Notes under the pieces: model-generated
What the model saw: only the letters and a program-made list of their open reading frames with translations
The model's database searches: none
What the model was told of the DNA's origin: nothing
Program-made: the position numbers and the translations under genes
Shown here: piece by piece, positions 45,132 to 53,141 of the stretch
How the letters are laid out: each line of letters begins with the position of its first letter
Position numbering within the stretch: position 1 is the first letter of the stretch
NCBI RefSeq assembly: GCF_010122465.1
Contig: NZ_WLZY01000013.1
Location: forward strand, 62,001 to 126,000
From: Phytoactinopolyspora mesophila
GTDB lineage: Bacteria; Actinomycetota; Actinomycetes; Jiangellales; Jiangellaceae
Length of the DNA: 64,000 nucleotides
Direction: 5' to 3'

Positions 45132-46490
45132 GTGGGCGCTTTCAAGGTGATCCCGTTGGTGAATGAAGGTCTCGGGAACTCGGCATACCTGGTGGACCTG
45201 GCCGACGGTCGTGCGCTCGCGGTGGATGCAAGTCTCGACCTGCGGGCATTGCGCGTGGCTGCCGAGCGCCGGGGGCTGACCGTGGCATACGCTGCGGACA
45301 CCCATCTGCACGCGGACTTCCTGACCGGCGCGCTCCAGCTCGCGGCCAGCGACGGCGCCACAGTGCTCGCGGCCGCAGCGGGCAATCGCGAGTTCCCGCA
45401 CCGGGAGTTGGCCGACGGCGACGAGATTGATCTGGGTGGACTCACGCTTCGCGCGCTCGCGACCCCTGGGCACACCCACGAGCACATCGCGTTCGAGGTG
45501 CTCGACGGTCGGCGGGTCCTCGGTGTCTTCACCGGCGGCTCGTTGCTTGTTGGGTCCGCTGCCCGCACCGACCTGGTCTCACCCGAGCGGACCGAGGAGC
45601 TGGCCCGCGCTCAATACCGCTCGCTGCAGCGACTGGCCATGCTCGACGACGACGTCGCGGTATGGCCCACCCACGGGGCAGGCTCGTTCTGCTCCGCGCC
45701 GCCCGGGACCGAGCGCATGTCCACGATCGGGACCGAACGAGCCACGAACACGCTACTCCGGTCCGAGAACGAGGACGCGTTCGTCAAGCAGCTGTTGGAC
45801 TCGCTGGGCTCCTTCCCGCCGTATTTCATGCGGTTGGGCGAGATCAACCGCCGCGGCCCTGCCCTGGTCAGGGGCGACGCGCTCCCGCCGGTCACGGTCG
45901 CTGAGTTCGCGCGGCTGCAAGCCGCCGGTGTCGTCGTGGTCGACGTGCGACCAGTGCCCGACTTCGCGGCCGGGCACGTGCCGGATTCGGTGTCTATACC
46001 GCTGCGGCCGGTCTTCGCGACCTGGCTCGGCTGGCTGATCGACATCGACCAGCCGGTCGTGATCGTGCGAAACGCAGACCAGGACCCCGCGGAGATCCTG
46101 TGGCAGACCCGTAACATCGGCTACGACCAGATCACCGGCGAGCTCGACGGTGGCATGGCCGCGTGGGCGTCAGCCGGCCGGCCGACGGCCTCGATCCCGC
46201 TCGTCTCCCCAGCCGCGCTCGGCGACACCCAGGTGCTCGACGTCCGCCAGGACAGCGAATTCCTCTCCGGACACGTGCCTGGCGCCCGCCATATCGAGCT
46301 CGGCGCCGTCAGCTCCCGCGTCACAGGCCTGCCGGCACAACCCATCGTCGTGATGTGTGGCCACTTCGAGCGGGCGATGGGCGCGGCCAGCCTCCTCGCG
46401 CGCGCCGGTCGCACCGACGTTGCCGTGTTCAGAGGTGGACCGCAGGATTGGGCAGCCGCGACCGGCAATAGCCTGGAGAAGGGGACGTGA
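45132..46490 (+). CDS. Persulfide dioxygenase-rhodanese-like fusion (MBL + two rhodanese domains)
   Basis: A 452-residue protein. Residues ~1-235 are an ETHE1/CstB-like metallo-beta-lactamase domain with ADTHLHADFLTGALQLAASD, TPGHTHEHIAFEVLDG and VWPTHGAGSFCSAPPGTE, the Fe-binding set of persulfide dioxygenases. Two rhodanese domains follow. The first (VVVDVRPVPDFAAGHVPDSV) lacks an active-site Cys; the second (VLDVRQDSEFLSGHVPGARH) has Cys in VVMCGHFERAM. It should oxidise or transfer sulfane sulfur (persulfide, thiosulfate). First gene of a three-gene operon with an MFS carrier and an ArsR-rhodanese regulator; all junctions overlap. Confidence 0.92.
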   Translation: MGAFKVIPLVNEGLGNSAYLVDLADGRALAVDASLDLRALRVAAERRGLTVAYAADTHLHADFLTGALQLAASDGATVLAAAAGNREFPHRELADGDEIDLGGLTLRALATPGHTHEHIAFEVLDGRRVLGVFTGGSLLVGSAARTDLVSPERTEELARAQYRSLQRLAMLDDDVAVWPTHGAGSFCSAPPGTERMSTIGTERATNTLLRSENEDAFVKQLLDSLGSFPPYFMRLGEINRRGPALVRGDALPPVTVAEFARLQAAGVVVVDVRPVPDFAAGHVPDSVSIPLRPVFATWLGWLIDIDQPVVIVRNADQDPAEILWQTRNIGYDQITGELDGGMAAWASAGRPTASIPLVSPAALGDTQVLDVRQDSEFLSGHVPGARHIELGAVSSRVTGLPAQPIVVMCGHFERAMGAASLLARAGRTDVAVFRGGPQDWAAATGNSLEKGT

Positions 46491-47794
46491 GCCGGCCCAA
46501 AGGCCATGGCCGCCCCGTGGTCTTGGGGCTGCGGGCGAACGCTGCCCAGTTCACACTACTCGTCGCGCTGAACGCGCTGGTCGGCGGCATGGTCGGGCAG
46601 CAACAGACGGTACTGCCGCTGCTCGCCGAGCGCGAATTCGGCCTGTCCGGGTACACCTTCATATTCACCTACGTGGTCGCCTTCGGCGTCACCAAGGCGG
46701 CCGCCAACTACGTCGCCGGTACCTGGTCGGATCGATACGGCCGCAAACCCGTTCTCATCATCGGGTGGCTGTTCGCCCTACCAGTGCCGCTGATGCTGAT
46801 ATGGGCCCCGAGCTGGGGCTGGGTCGTGGCGGCGAATGTGCTGCTCGGCATCAACCAGGGACTGACCTGGTCCACCACAGTGATCATGAAAATCGACCTT
46901 GTCGGGCCGAGGCAACGCGGTCTGGCGATGGGTCTCAACGAAGCCGCCGGTTACGGAGCGGTCGCCGTCACGTCCTTGGCCGCCGGCTACCTCGCCGCCC
47001 AGTACGGTCTTCGCCCCGCCCCGTTCCTGCTCGGCGTCTCTTACACGGCTTTGGCGCTCGGCCTGTCCACCTTGGCCGTGCGGGAGACCAGAGACCACGC
47101 CAGAGCCGAGGCAGCCGGCCACCTCCCCCGCGCCGACGGGCGTCACGATCACCTGCACAGCGAGCTCAACAGCCGCCACGTGTTCACCCAGACCAGCTTC
47201 CGCGAACCGGCGCTGTCGTCGGCCAGTCAGGCCGGCTTGGTCAACAATCTCAACTTCGGCCTGTCCTGGGGGCTGTTTCCCCTGTTGTTCGCGAGCGCAG
47301 GTCTGTCGGTGGACCGGATCGCAGTGCTCTTCTCGCTCTACCCAGCCGTATGGGGCTTCGGGCAGCTGTTCACCGGTGCACTGTCGGACAGGTGGGGCCG
47401 CAAGCACCTCATCACCGCGGGCATGCTCACCCAAGCAACCGCACTCGCCGTCATTGCCCTCGCCGATACATTCGCGCTCTGGGCGCTCGGCGCCACACTG
47501 CTCGGAGCCGGAACCGCGATGGTTTACCCGACGCTACTGGCAACCATCGGCGACGTGGCACACCCGGCCTGGCGCGGCCGCGCCGTCGGGATCTATCGGG
47601 TCTGGCGTGACCTCGGCTACGCCGTCGGCGCGCTGATGGGCGGGGTCGTCGCGGACCTGTGGGAGCTGCGCACGGCGGTTTGGGTAGCCTCTGCCATCAG
47701 CGTGATCTCCGCTCTGGTGGTCGCCATCAAGATGTATGAGACGCACCACCGTCCCACAACCAGCAGCGCACCGGAGGGAGCAAGCGATGGGTGA
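46487..47794 (+). CDS. MFS transporter in the sulfur operon
   Basis: A 435-residue, 12-helix major facilitator. Motif A-like GTWSDRYGRKPVLIIGWLFA after helix 2 and its repeat GALSDRWGRKHLITAGMLTQ in the second half. A long His-rich central loop (PRADGRHDHLHSELNSRHVF) could bind a metal. Placed between a persulfide dioxygenase-like gene and an ArsR-rhodanese gene, it may move a sulfur compound (sulfite, thiosulfate) or a metal. The GTG overlaps the previous stop (GTGA), and its end overlaps the next gene by eight bases. Confidence 0.9.
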   Translation: MSRPKGHGRPVVLGLRANAAQFTLLVALNALVGGMVGQQQTVLPLLAEREFGLSGYTFIFTYVVAFGVTKAAANYVAGTWSDRYGRKPVLIIGWLFALPVPLMLIWAPSWGWVVAANVLLGINQGLTWSTTVIMKIDLVGPRQRGLAMGLNEAAGYGAVAVTSLAAGYLAAQYGLRPAPFLLGVSYTALALGLSTLAVRETRDHARAEAAGHLPRADGRHDHLHSELNSRHVFTQTSFREPALSSASQAGLVNNLNFGLSWGLFPLLFASAGLSVDRIAVLFSLYPAVWGFGQLFTGALSDRWGRKHLITAGMLTQATALAVIALADTFALWALGATLLGAGTAMVYPTLLATIGDVAHPAWRGRAVGIYRVWRDLGYAVGALMGGVVADLWELRTAVWVASAISVISALVVAIKMYETHHRPTTSSAPEGASDG

Positions 47795-48452
47795 ACGTGC
47801 CGTCAAGGATGCGCTGTTCGCCGAGTTCGCCGCCGTCGGGAAAGTACTGGGCAACCCCAAGCGGCTCGAACTGCTCGACCTGCTGGCCCAAAGCCCGCGT
47901 AGCGTGGACGACCTTGCTTCGGCGGCCGACCTCGGAGTGAGCACCTGCTCGGCGCACCTGCAGACACTCCGTGAGGCGGGCCTGGTCGATACCCGCCGCG
48001 AGGGTAAACGGGTCTTCTACTCCCTCGCCGGTGACGATGTGGTTGGCCTCTGGAACCACCTACGCCGGGTAGCACAGCTGCACCGGCCGCACACCGAGCT
48101 CGCCCGGCGCGCCTATCTCGGCCCTGAGGACACCACCGCCGTCGATACCGACGAACTCCTTCGCCGCGTCGGCCGCGGTGACACCGTCGTCCTGGACGTA
48201 CGCCCCGAACCCGAGTATCTCGGCGGGCACCTTCCGGGCGCGATTCACATCCCACTCGACGAGCTGGCCGAGCGGCTCGAGGAGCTGCCACGGAACAAGG
48301 AGATCGTTGCCTACTGCCGTGGTCAGTACTGCGTCCTGGCCCACGATGCCGTCCGGCTGCTGAACGCCCGCGGGCTACCCGCACGGCGAGCTGCCGATGG
48401 CGTCGTGGAATGGCGGGTGGCCGGAATCCCCGTGGAGACCGGCGCCGCTTGA
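47787..48452 (+). CDS. ArsR-family regulator fused to a rhodanese domain
   Basis: A 221-residue protein. The ArsR winged helix is residues ~10-100 (VGKVLGNPKRLELLDLLAQS; DLGVSTCSAHLQTLREAGLV). A rhodanese domain covers ~120-215 (VVLDVRPEPEYLGGHLPGAI), with active-site Cys in IVAYCRGQYCVLAHDAVRLL. Cys occurs in the recognition-helix region and twice in the rhodanese loop. Persulfide-sensing ArsR proteins (SqrR/BigR type) use Cys pairs, so control by sulfane sulfur is likely. The ATG at 47787 has GGAGGGA in front. It ends the operon and probably represses it through the palindrome near 45068. Confidence 0.92.
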   Translation: MGERAVKDALFAEFAAVGKVLGNPKRLELLDLLAQSPRSVDDLASAADLGVSTCSAHLQTLREAGLVDTRREGKRVFYSLAGDDVVGLWNHLRRVAQLHRPHTELARRAYLGPEDTTAVDTDELLRRVGRGDTVVLDVRPEPEYLGGHLPGAIHIPLDELAERLEELPRNKEIVAYCRGQYCVLAHDAVRLLNARGLPARRAADGVVEWRVAGIPVETGAA

Positions 48453-48521
48453 GCCTGCAAAACCCAGCGTCGACCCGGCAAGTGCTCCGGCTGAGGCTGG
48501 ACCTAGCGTCGTGGCCAGTAG

Positions 48522-49370
48522 ATGTGTGTTACATCATCGCTTTCCCCGCCCACAGCGCATCAGGCCACGCATACCATCGGGAAGGTGGACGACACCGCGC
48601 GGCTGACCGACGACTCTGCCGAGGTCCCGTCGCTGGTCGGCGAGGCCGCCGAATTCTTGACCGAGTTCCGCCAGCTCCGGGACGAGTTCTCCCGGTTCAT
48701 GCTGTCGTACAAGTTCGGCATGGACGAGATCACCACAAAAGTGCGGATCCTCCAGGAAGAGTTCCGCCTCGTCCACGCGTACAACCCCATCGAGCACGTG
48801 TCCGCTCGGCTGAAGACGCCCGAGAGTGTGCTGGACAAGGTCGAGCGCAAGAAGTGCGAGCCGACGTTCGACCGAATCCGGGAAGAGATCACCGACATCG
48901 CGGGCGTCCGCGTCACGTGTTCGTTCGTGTCGGACGCCTATCGGGTGTTCGACCTGCTCACCGGCCAGCATGACATCCACGTGGTCACGGTCAAGGATTA
49001 CATCGAACATCCGAAGCCCAACGGGTACCGAAGCCTGCACGCCATCGTCGAGATCCCGGTCTTTCTGTCCGCCGGACCCACTACCGCGCGGGTCGAGGTC
49101 CAATTCCGCACCATCGCCATGGACTTCTGGGCCAGCCTTGAACACAAGATCTACTACAAGTACGACAAACACGTACCGGCCGAGCTCCTGAGCAGCCTGC
49201 GCGAGGCTGCCAGGACGGCGGCCAAACTGGACAACGACATGGAGCAACTACACCGGGAGATCCACGGCGACGACAGGCTGACGACGGAACCGACGGCAGG
49301 CAGCCTCGAGTTGTCCGAACGCGTGGTCGCCCAGCTGATCCGGCAACGCAACCACCTCCGCTCCGATTGA
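48522..49370 (+). CDS. Small alarmone synthetase-like GTP pyrophosphokinase
   Basis: A protein of up to 282 residues with a lone RelA/SpoT synthetase domain, expected to make (p)ppGpp from ATP and GTP/GDP. Visible: DEITTKVRILQEEFRLVHAY, ARLKTPESVLDKVERKKCEP, ITDIAGVRVTCSFVSDAYRV, VKDYIEHPKPNGYRSLHAIV and the catalytic EVQFRTIAMDFWASLEHKIY. No hydrolase or TGS domain. The ATG at 48522 opens the frame; a GTG at 48585 just before the conserved part is an alternative start. Separate transcription unit. Confidence 0.9.
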   Translation: MCVTSSLSPPTAHQATHTIGKVDDTARLTDDSAEVPSLVGEAAEFLTEFRQLRDEFSRFMLSYKFGMDEITTKVRILQEEFRLVHAYNPIEHVSARLKTPESVLDKVERKKCEPTFDRIREEITDIAGVRVTCSFVSDAYRVFDLLTGQHDIHVVTVKDYIEHPKPNGYRSLHAIVEIPVFLSAGPTTARVEVQFRTIAMDFWASLEHKIYYKYDKHVPAELLSSLREAARTAAKLDNDMEQLHREIHGDDRLTTEPTAGSLELSERVVAQLIRQRNHLRSD

Positions 49371-49435
49371 CGCCCGGCCCGCCCCTGTGGGCGCAAGCCT
49401 ACACACACTCCGCAGGCGGGTCCGCAGGACGTTAC

Positions 49436-49485
49436 GTTGCGTCCTGCAGGGAGTGCGCCCCGACGCTCGGTGTGCAGGACGCAGC
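49436..49485. repeat. GTTGCGTCCTGCA inverted repeat, copy 2
   Basis: GTTGCGTCCTGCA (49436-49448) pairs with TGCAGGACGCAGC (49473-49485) with one imperfect end. Extra TCCTGCA and GCAGGAC pieces lie on both sides (49422-49430 and 49491-49499). Related to 19624-19673. Between convergent genes. Confidence 0.65.
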
Positions 49486-49536
49486 GCAATGTCCTGCAGA
49501 TCCGTTCGGCCTTGAACCTGGGCACCCATTCGCGGC

Positions 49537-50154
49537 CTACGTATCGACCGGCGGCTCCTGGCCGGGACATGGAGCTCCGATACCGATTCCTGCTTCTTCT
49601 TCGGGCTCGCCGTCAACTCGAATGTGGAGCGTGTAACATCCAGGCTCGCTCACCCAGTAGCCTCCGGCGAAGGCCAGCCAATAGTCATGACCCGGACAGT
49701 CAGCCAGCACCGATATACCGGGCGAGGAAGGATGTCCGCCCCAGCCGATACGGAGATCGTCCGCATACTCCGGTGGAACCAGCAGCTCCACGTGGCGCCC
49801 ACCGCGGACGACCAGACCTGCTTTCGCGAAGAACCATCCCCCACTTGGGAGTTCGCTGGCTGAGCCGGGAACACCGGACTCCTCGACCGAGACCGCCTGC
49901 AGGGCGGGGCGTTCTGGAGACGGCATCGCCACGGCGTCGTCAATCGTGAGGTAACGGTCTGGTTCGGGGTCGCCGCCGCCGATGGTGTGACCGCACGTGA
50001 TGATGGCGTTCTCGTCCGCACCCGGCGTCGCGGTTCGCACATCCGGCACGGTCGGCGGTGGCGCGTCCCGCAGAGCGTCGTCGGACATTGAGCCATCCGA
50101 ACAAGACGCCACAAGAAGTCCGCCGAGCAGAACGGCCAGGCGAGTCTTCACCAT
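49537..50154 (-). CDS. Hypothetical lipoprotein
   Basis: A 205-residue exported protein. Lipoprotein signal KTRLAVLLGGLLVASCSDGS with lipobox Cys at ~19. The mature part is beta-rich with four Cys (ITCGHTIGGGD; VLADCPGHDYWLAFAGGYWV; PGCYTLHIRVDG; APCPGQEP), consistent with disulfide bonds outside the cell. No family recognised. The ATG at 50154 starts the signal; the open frame further upstream is not conserved. Confidence 0.75.
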   Translation of the reverse strand: MVKTRLAVLLGGLLVASCSDGSMSDDALRDAPPPTVPDVRTATPGADENAIITCGHTIGGGDPEPDRYLTIDDAVAMPSPERPALQAVSVEESGVPGSASELPSGGWFFAKAGLVVRGGRHVELLVPPEYADDLRIGWGGHPSSPGISVLADCPGHDYWLAFAGGYWVSEPGCYTLHIRVDGEPEEEAGIGIGAPCPGQEPPVDT

Positions 50155-50348
50155 CTCGATTCTAGCGGGACCTAGACGAACGGAGTCCGGGCGAGAACCC
50201 CAGTTCACGCCGGATCCACGCTGACCGGGATGTCGTCGAGTAGGCCGCAACCTCAGGGCGATGCGGGGACGCGCGCGGGAGATTGGGGCTGCCGCGTTTT
50301 TCAAGCGACTTCTGGACAAGCGCATCGCGCAGGGCTTACCCCGGTCCG

Positions 50349-51095
50349 TCAGAGGTCGTGTCGCACCCAGACATTCGGTTCTACATACACCGCGTAGCCG
50401 TGTACGAGATCACAGTGCACGGGAACAAGAGCTCCCGGTACGTCAATGTCACCCTCGTGATCGAAGGGCAGACCGGTCCATTCCCTCCACTGCGCGAGTG
50501 ACCCGGCGATCACCATCGATGCCGGCGCCGGCTTGATGACGGTTCCGCCGGCACGAACGTGGACCCGCAGCCATGGATCTGCCGGAAGCCCGTCCGGACG
50601 GATGTCGGCCAGGTATTGCTTGACCGGCACACCCGGTTGGAGGTGTTTCGCATTCGGGCGCACCGGTGCGATGAGTGCCTCGTGGCCTTGAGCCGCGACA
50701 GCGACCCGCAAGGCGCCGAGCATCTGGTGCGAGAGGCCTTGCCCCAGGTAGGCCGTGTCAACAACGATATCGAGCGCACAGGCAACCGTCGGCCGGTGCC
50801 CTTTGCGCTGGTCGGCGAATCCCCACTGCAGTACTGTGTCCCAGCCGCCGTCGGGAAACAGCTCCCGTCCGGCCCGTTCTGCATCGAATGGAATGCTACG
50901 GCCCCGCGCGACCAGTGTGTTGTCGTCCGTCGTCGCGACAACACAATACTCCGGGAAGACCAACGAGACCTGGTTGAGCAGAGCATTGGCGAGTTTGTCA
51001 TGGCCCATGAATTCTGGCCACGAATCTCGGATCTCGTACATCCGGCCGGCCAGTTCAGGGCGTTCGGCGACGGCGGTGATCGTGAGGTTGGGCAC
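50349..51095 (-). CDS. GNAT-like acetyltransferase
   Basis: A 248-residue protein with the acyl-CoA-binding strand and loop ALDIVVDTAYLGQGLSHQML followed by GALRVAVAAQGHEALIAPVR. The second half (DPWLRVHVRAGGTVIKPAPA; PGALVPVHCDLVHGYAVYVE) matches a larger GNAT-like group seen in actinobacteria. The substrate is unknown. Separate gene divergent from the VOC/ArsR/SRPBCC operon, sharing a 150-base control region with it. Confidence 0.8.
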   Translation of the reverse strand: MPNLTITAVAERPELAGRMYEIRDSWPEFMGHDKLANALLNQVSLVFPEYCVVATTDDNTLVARGRSIPFDAERAGRELFPDGGWDTVLQWGFADQRKGHRPTVACALDIVVDTAYLGQGLSHQMLGALRVAVAAQGHEALIAPVRPNAKHLQPGVPVKQYLADIRPDGLPADPWLRVHVRAGGTVIKPAPASMVIAGSLAQWREWTGLPFDHEGDIDVPGALVPVHCDLVHGYAVYVEPNVWVRHDL

Positions 51096-51188
51096 GATGT
51101 CAGCATGCCAGGGCTTGCTCTATACCACACACGTCTTTTCTCGGCACTCCTTCATCACTGGCAACTGATCTCGCAGCAGATACCCGCC

Positions 51189-51234
51189 GACAGGTAGGCG
51201 ATTGCCTACGCTTGACAGGTAGGACATTGCCTAC
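51189..51234. promoter_or_regulatory. Twin GTAGG-N6-CCTAC operators of the ArsR operon
   Basis: GACAGGTAGGCGATTGCCTA (51189-51208) and GACAGGTAGGACATTGCCTA (51214-51233) are near-identical direct repeats 25 bases apart, each containing the palindrome GTAGG-N6-CCTAC. They end about 15 bases before the VOC gene. Likely the binding sites of the ArsR-type protein encoded in the same operon. Confidence 0.75.
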
Positions 51235-51248
51235 CTAACGTGTCAGCC

Positions 51249-51605
51249 ATGGCTATCACACATGTACGGACGTTGAACGTCCCCGTTTCCGACCAAGATC
51301 GCGCCAAGGCCTTCTACACCGAGTCCCTCGGCTTTCACGTCGTCGTCGACAACTCGATGGGACCGATGCGGTGGCTGGAGGTCGCGCCGCACGGCGCTGC
51401 CACCAGCATTGTGCTCGGCGCACACCCGGACATGATTCCGGGCAGCCAGCAAGGCATCCTGCTCACTACAAACGACATCGACCGCGACTGCGAACAACTA
51501 CGGGCGGCGGGCGTCAGCGTCGACGGCCCGGAAGACCAGCCGTGGGGACGGCAGGCAAGCTTCACCGACCCGGACGGCAACGGCTTCCTGCTGAGCGCGG
51601 CATGA
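51249..51605 (+). CDS. VOC-superfamily protein, first gene of an ArsR operon
   Basis: A 118-residue VOC domain: HVRTLNVPVSDQDRAKAFYT, SLGFHVVVDNSMGPMRWLEV, GILLTTNDIDRDCEQLRAAG and ASFTDPDGNGFLLSA. This group sits beside ArsR and SRPBCC genes in many actinobacteria, and the trio often behaves as a stress or xenobiotic cassette. No strong ribosome site is seen before the ATG at 51249 (GTG at 51240 is possible), so translation may be leaderless. The stop overlaps the next start (ATGA). Confidence 0.9.
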   Translation: MAITHVRTLNVPVSDQDRAKAFYTESLGFHVVVDNSMGPMRWLEVAPHGAATSIVLGAHPDMIPGSQQGILLTTNDIDRDCEQLRAAGVSVDGPEDQPWGRQASFTDPDGNGFLLSAA

Positions 51606-51916
51606 CCACGTTGCGCGACGACGTCTTCGGTGCCCTGGCCAGCCCCACCCGACGGGAACTGCTGAACCTGCTTCTCACGGGCCCGCGCACGGTGAACGAT
51701 CTAGCATCCCATTTCGACATGCGTCGCCCCAGTGTGTCCGAACATCTCAAGGTGCTCCGGGACGCTGAACTGGTCACCGAGCAGAAGGTGGGCCGGGAAC
51801 GCCATTACCAGTTGGAGGCCGAACCCCTGATGAAACTCCAGCACTGGCTACACCCCTACGAACAGTTCTGGCGTGAGCGGATGAAGGCCTTGGGCGAGGT
51901 ATTGGAGGACATGTGA
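51602..51916 (+). CDS. ArsR-family transcriptional repressor
   Basis: A 104-residue winged-helix repressor: DVFGALASPTRRELLNLLLT, VNDLASHFDMRRPSVSEHLK (recognition helix) and VLRDAELVTEQKVGRERHYQ (wing). No Cys or metal-site residues, so it is probably not a metal sensor. It sits between VOC and SRPBCC genes with overlapping start and stop codons, which fixes its ATG at 51602. Expected to repress its own operon via the twin sites at 51189-51234. Confidence 0.93.
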   Translation: MTTLRDDVFGALASPTRRELLNLLLTGPRTVNDLASHFDMRRPSVSEHLKVLRDAELVTEQKVGRERHYQLEAEPLMKLQHWLHPYEQFWRERMKALGEVLEDM

Positions 51917-52362
51917 ACGACGTTGCCCATGGCACGATCCACCTCGACGAATTCCTTCCGCATGCGCCCCACAAGGTATGGCGCGCACTGACCGAGCCCG
52001 AGCTGATCGCACGCTGGCTGATGCCGAACGACTTCAAGCTCGAAGTGGGCCACAGGTTCACGTTCCGCTCCCGCCCCATGCCGGACGTGGGCTTCGGGGG
52101 TATCTGTCACTCAGAGGTCCTCGCCTTCGAGGTCGGACACATGCTCCGGATCGCCTGGAGAGCCGCGCCGGAAGACCGCAGCTCCCTCGATTCCGTCGTG
52201 ACGTTCACCCTGGAACCGGAGGGACGTGGCACCCGTTTGTTCCTGACCCACGACGGCTTCGACCCGGGTGATCCGTTGCAGGCACTGTCCCACCGGATCA
52301 TGGGTAGCGGCTGGAAGGGGATCGGCCGGCGCGTCGCGGCGGCGATCGAGAACGCCGGCTGA
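51913..52362 (+). CDS. SRPBCC/AHSA1-family protein
   Basis: A 149-residue START-like fold protein: HLDEFLPHAPHKVWRALTEP, ELIARWLMPNDFKLEVGHRF, TFTLEPEGRGTRLFLTHDGF, and RIMGSGWKGIGRRVAAAIEN. This Aha1-like group binds small hydrophobic ligands in a central cavity. Third gene of the VOC-ArsR operon (GTGA overlap). Role unknown. Confidence 0.92.
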   Translation: MNDVAHGTIHLDEFLPHAPHKVWRALTEPELIARWLMPNDFKLEVGHRFTFRSRPMPDVGFGGICHSEVLAFEVGHMLRIAWRAAPEDRSSLDSVVTFTLEPEGRGTRLFLTHDGFDPGDPLQALSHRIMGSGWKGIGRRVAAAIENAG

Positions 52363-52418
52363 CCCCCGGGCGCCACGTCCGTGCGCTGGGCCTCGGCACC
52401 GGTGGTACGGTCACGGCC

Positions 52419-53060
52419 ATGGGTTCGATCTTCCGCACGGCAGGCGCCGCGCTGCTGGCCGGTGCGCTCGTCGCGTGTGGCGGCGATGACTCCAGCGAGG
52501 GCGCCGACGATCAAGGCGTCGCCGACGAAGTCTTCATTGAAGACATCGACCTCGGTGACCTCGATCTCGACATCGACATGGAGGAGGTCCTCGCAGAGCT
52601 CGAGGACCTCGACTTTGACGAGTTGTTCGCCGGACTAGACGAAGCCGACCTCGACGAATTGTTCAGCGATTTCGGGGGCGCAGCCGACCCTTTGCGGACA
52701 GGACAGTGTTGGGGCCTCAAAGAGAGCGTCGAGCAAGATCCGATTCCTTGCGACCAACCACACGTCTACGAGGTGGTAGGTGTGTTCGACGACTTCGATC
52801 ACGACAAGTCCGAGGGCCCCCTCACGTTCGAAGAACTGCAGGAAGAAACGGCCGCCAAGAGGGAACTGTGTGAAGGCGCCTTCGCAGAGTACTTCGGGTT
52901 CTCGTATGAAGAGCAGGACACCCCCACGATCGTCGTCGACCCGATGCCCACCTACCTGGGGCAGCCCGAACTGGTGGTGTGCAGCGCGCATTCCGGGCCT
53001 GGCGTCGAGACCTACATGGACGAGGTCGTCGGCTCCTTCGCCGACCGCGGCATCAGGTGA
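52419..53060 (+). CDS. Acidic lipoprotein with septum-formation-like C-terminal domain
   Basis: A 213-residue exported protein. Signal FRTAGAALLAGALVACGGDD with lipobox Cys ~20. Next comes a very acidic Asp/Leu/Glu repeat segment (~40-85; pieces such as EDIDLGDLDLDIDMEEVLAE and DEADLDELF). A Cys-rich domain follows (GQCWGLKESVEQDPIPCDQP HVYEVVGVFDDF; CEGAFAEYFG; VVCSAHSG). The C-x-n-C-xx-PHxYEV pattern is that of actinobacterial septum-formation-like domains. The acidic spacer may bind cations or reach through the wall. Function unknown. Confidence 0.8.
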   Translation: MGSIFRTAGAALLAGALVACGGDDSSEGADDQGVADEVFIEDIDLGDLDLDIDMEEVLAELEDLDFDELFAGLDEADLDELFSDFGGAADPLRTGQCWGLKESVEQDPIPCDQPHVYEVVGVFDDFDHDKSEGPLTFEELQEETAAKRELCEGAFAEYFGFSYEEQDTPTIVVDPMPTYLGQPELVVCSAHSGPGVETYMDEVVGSFADRGIR

Positions 53061-53141
53061 TAGACGCGACGCCACGTTGCGGAGACGGCGGCCCCTGGCT
53101 GCCCAGCTGACCCTCGGCACCCTCCGGATGCTGAGATGTGA

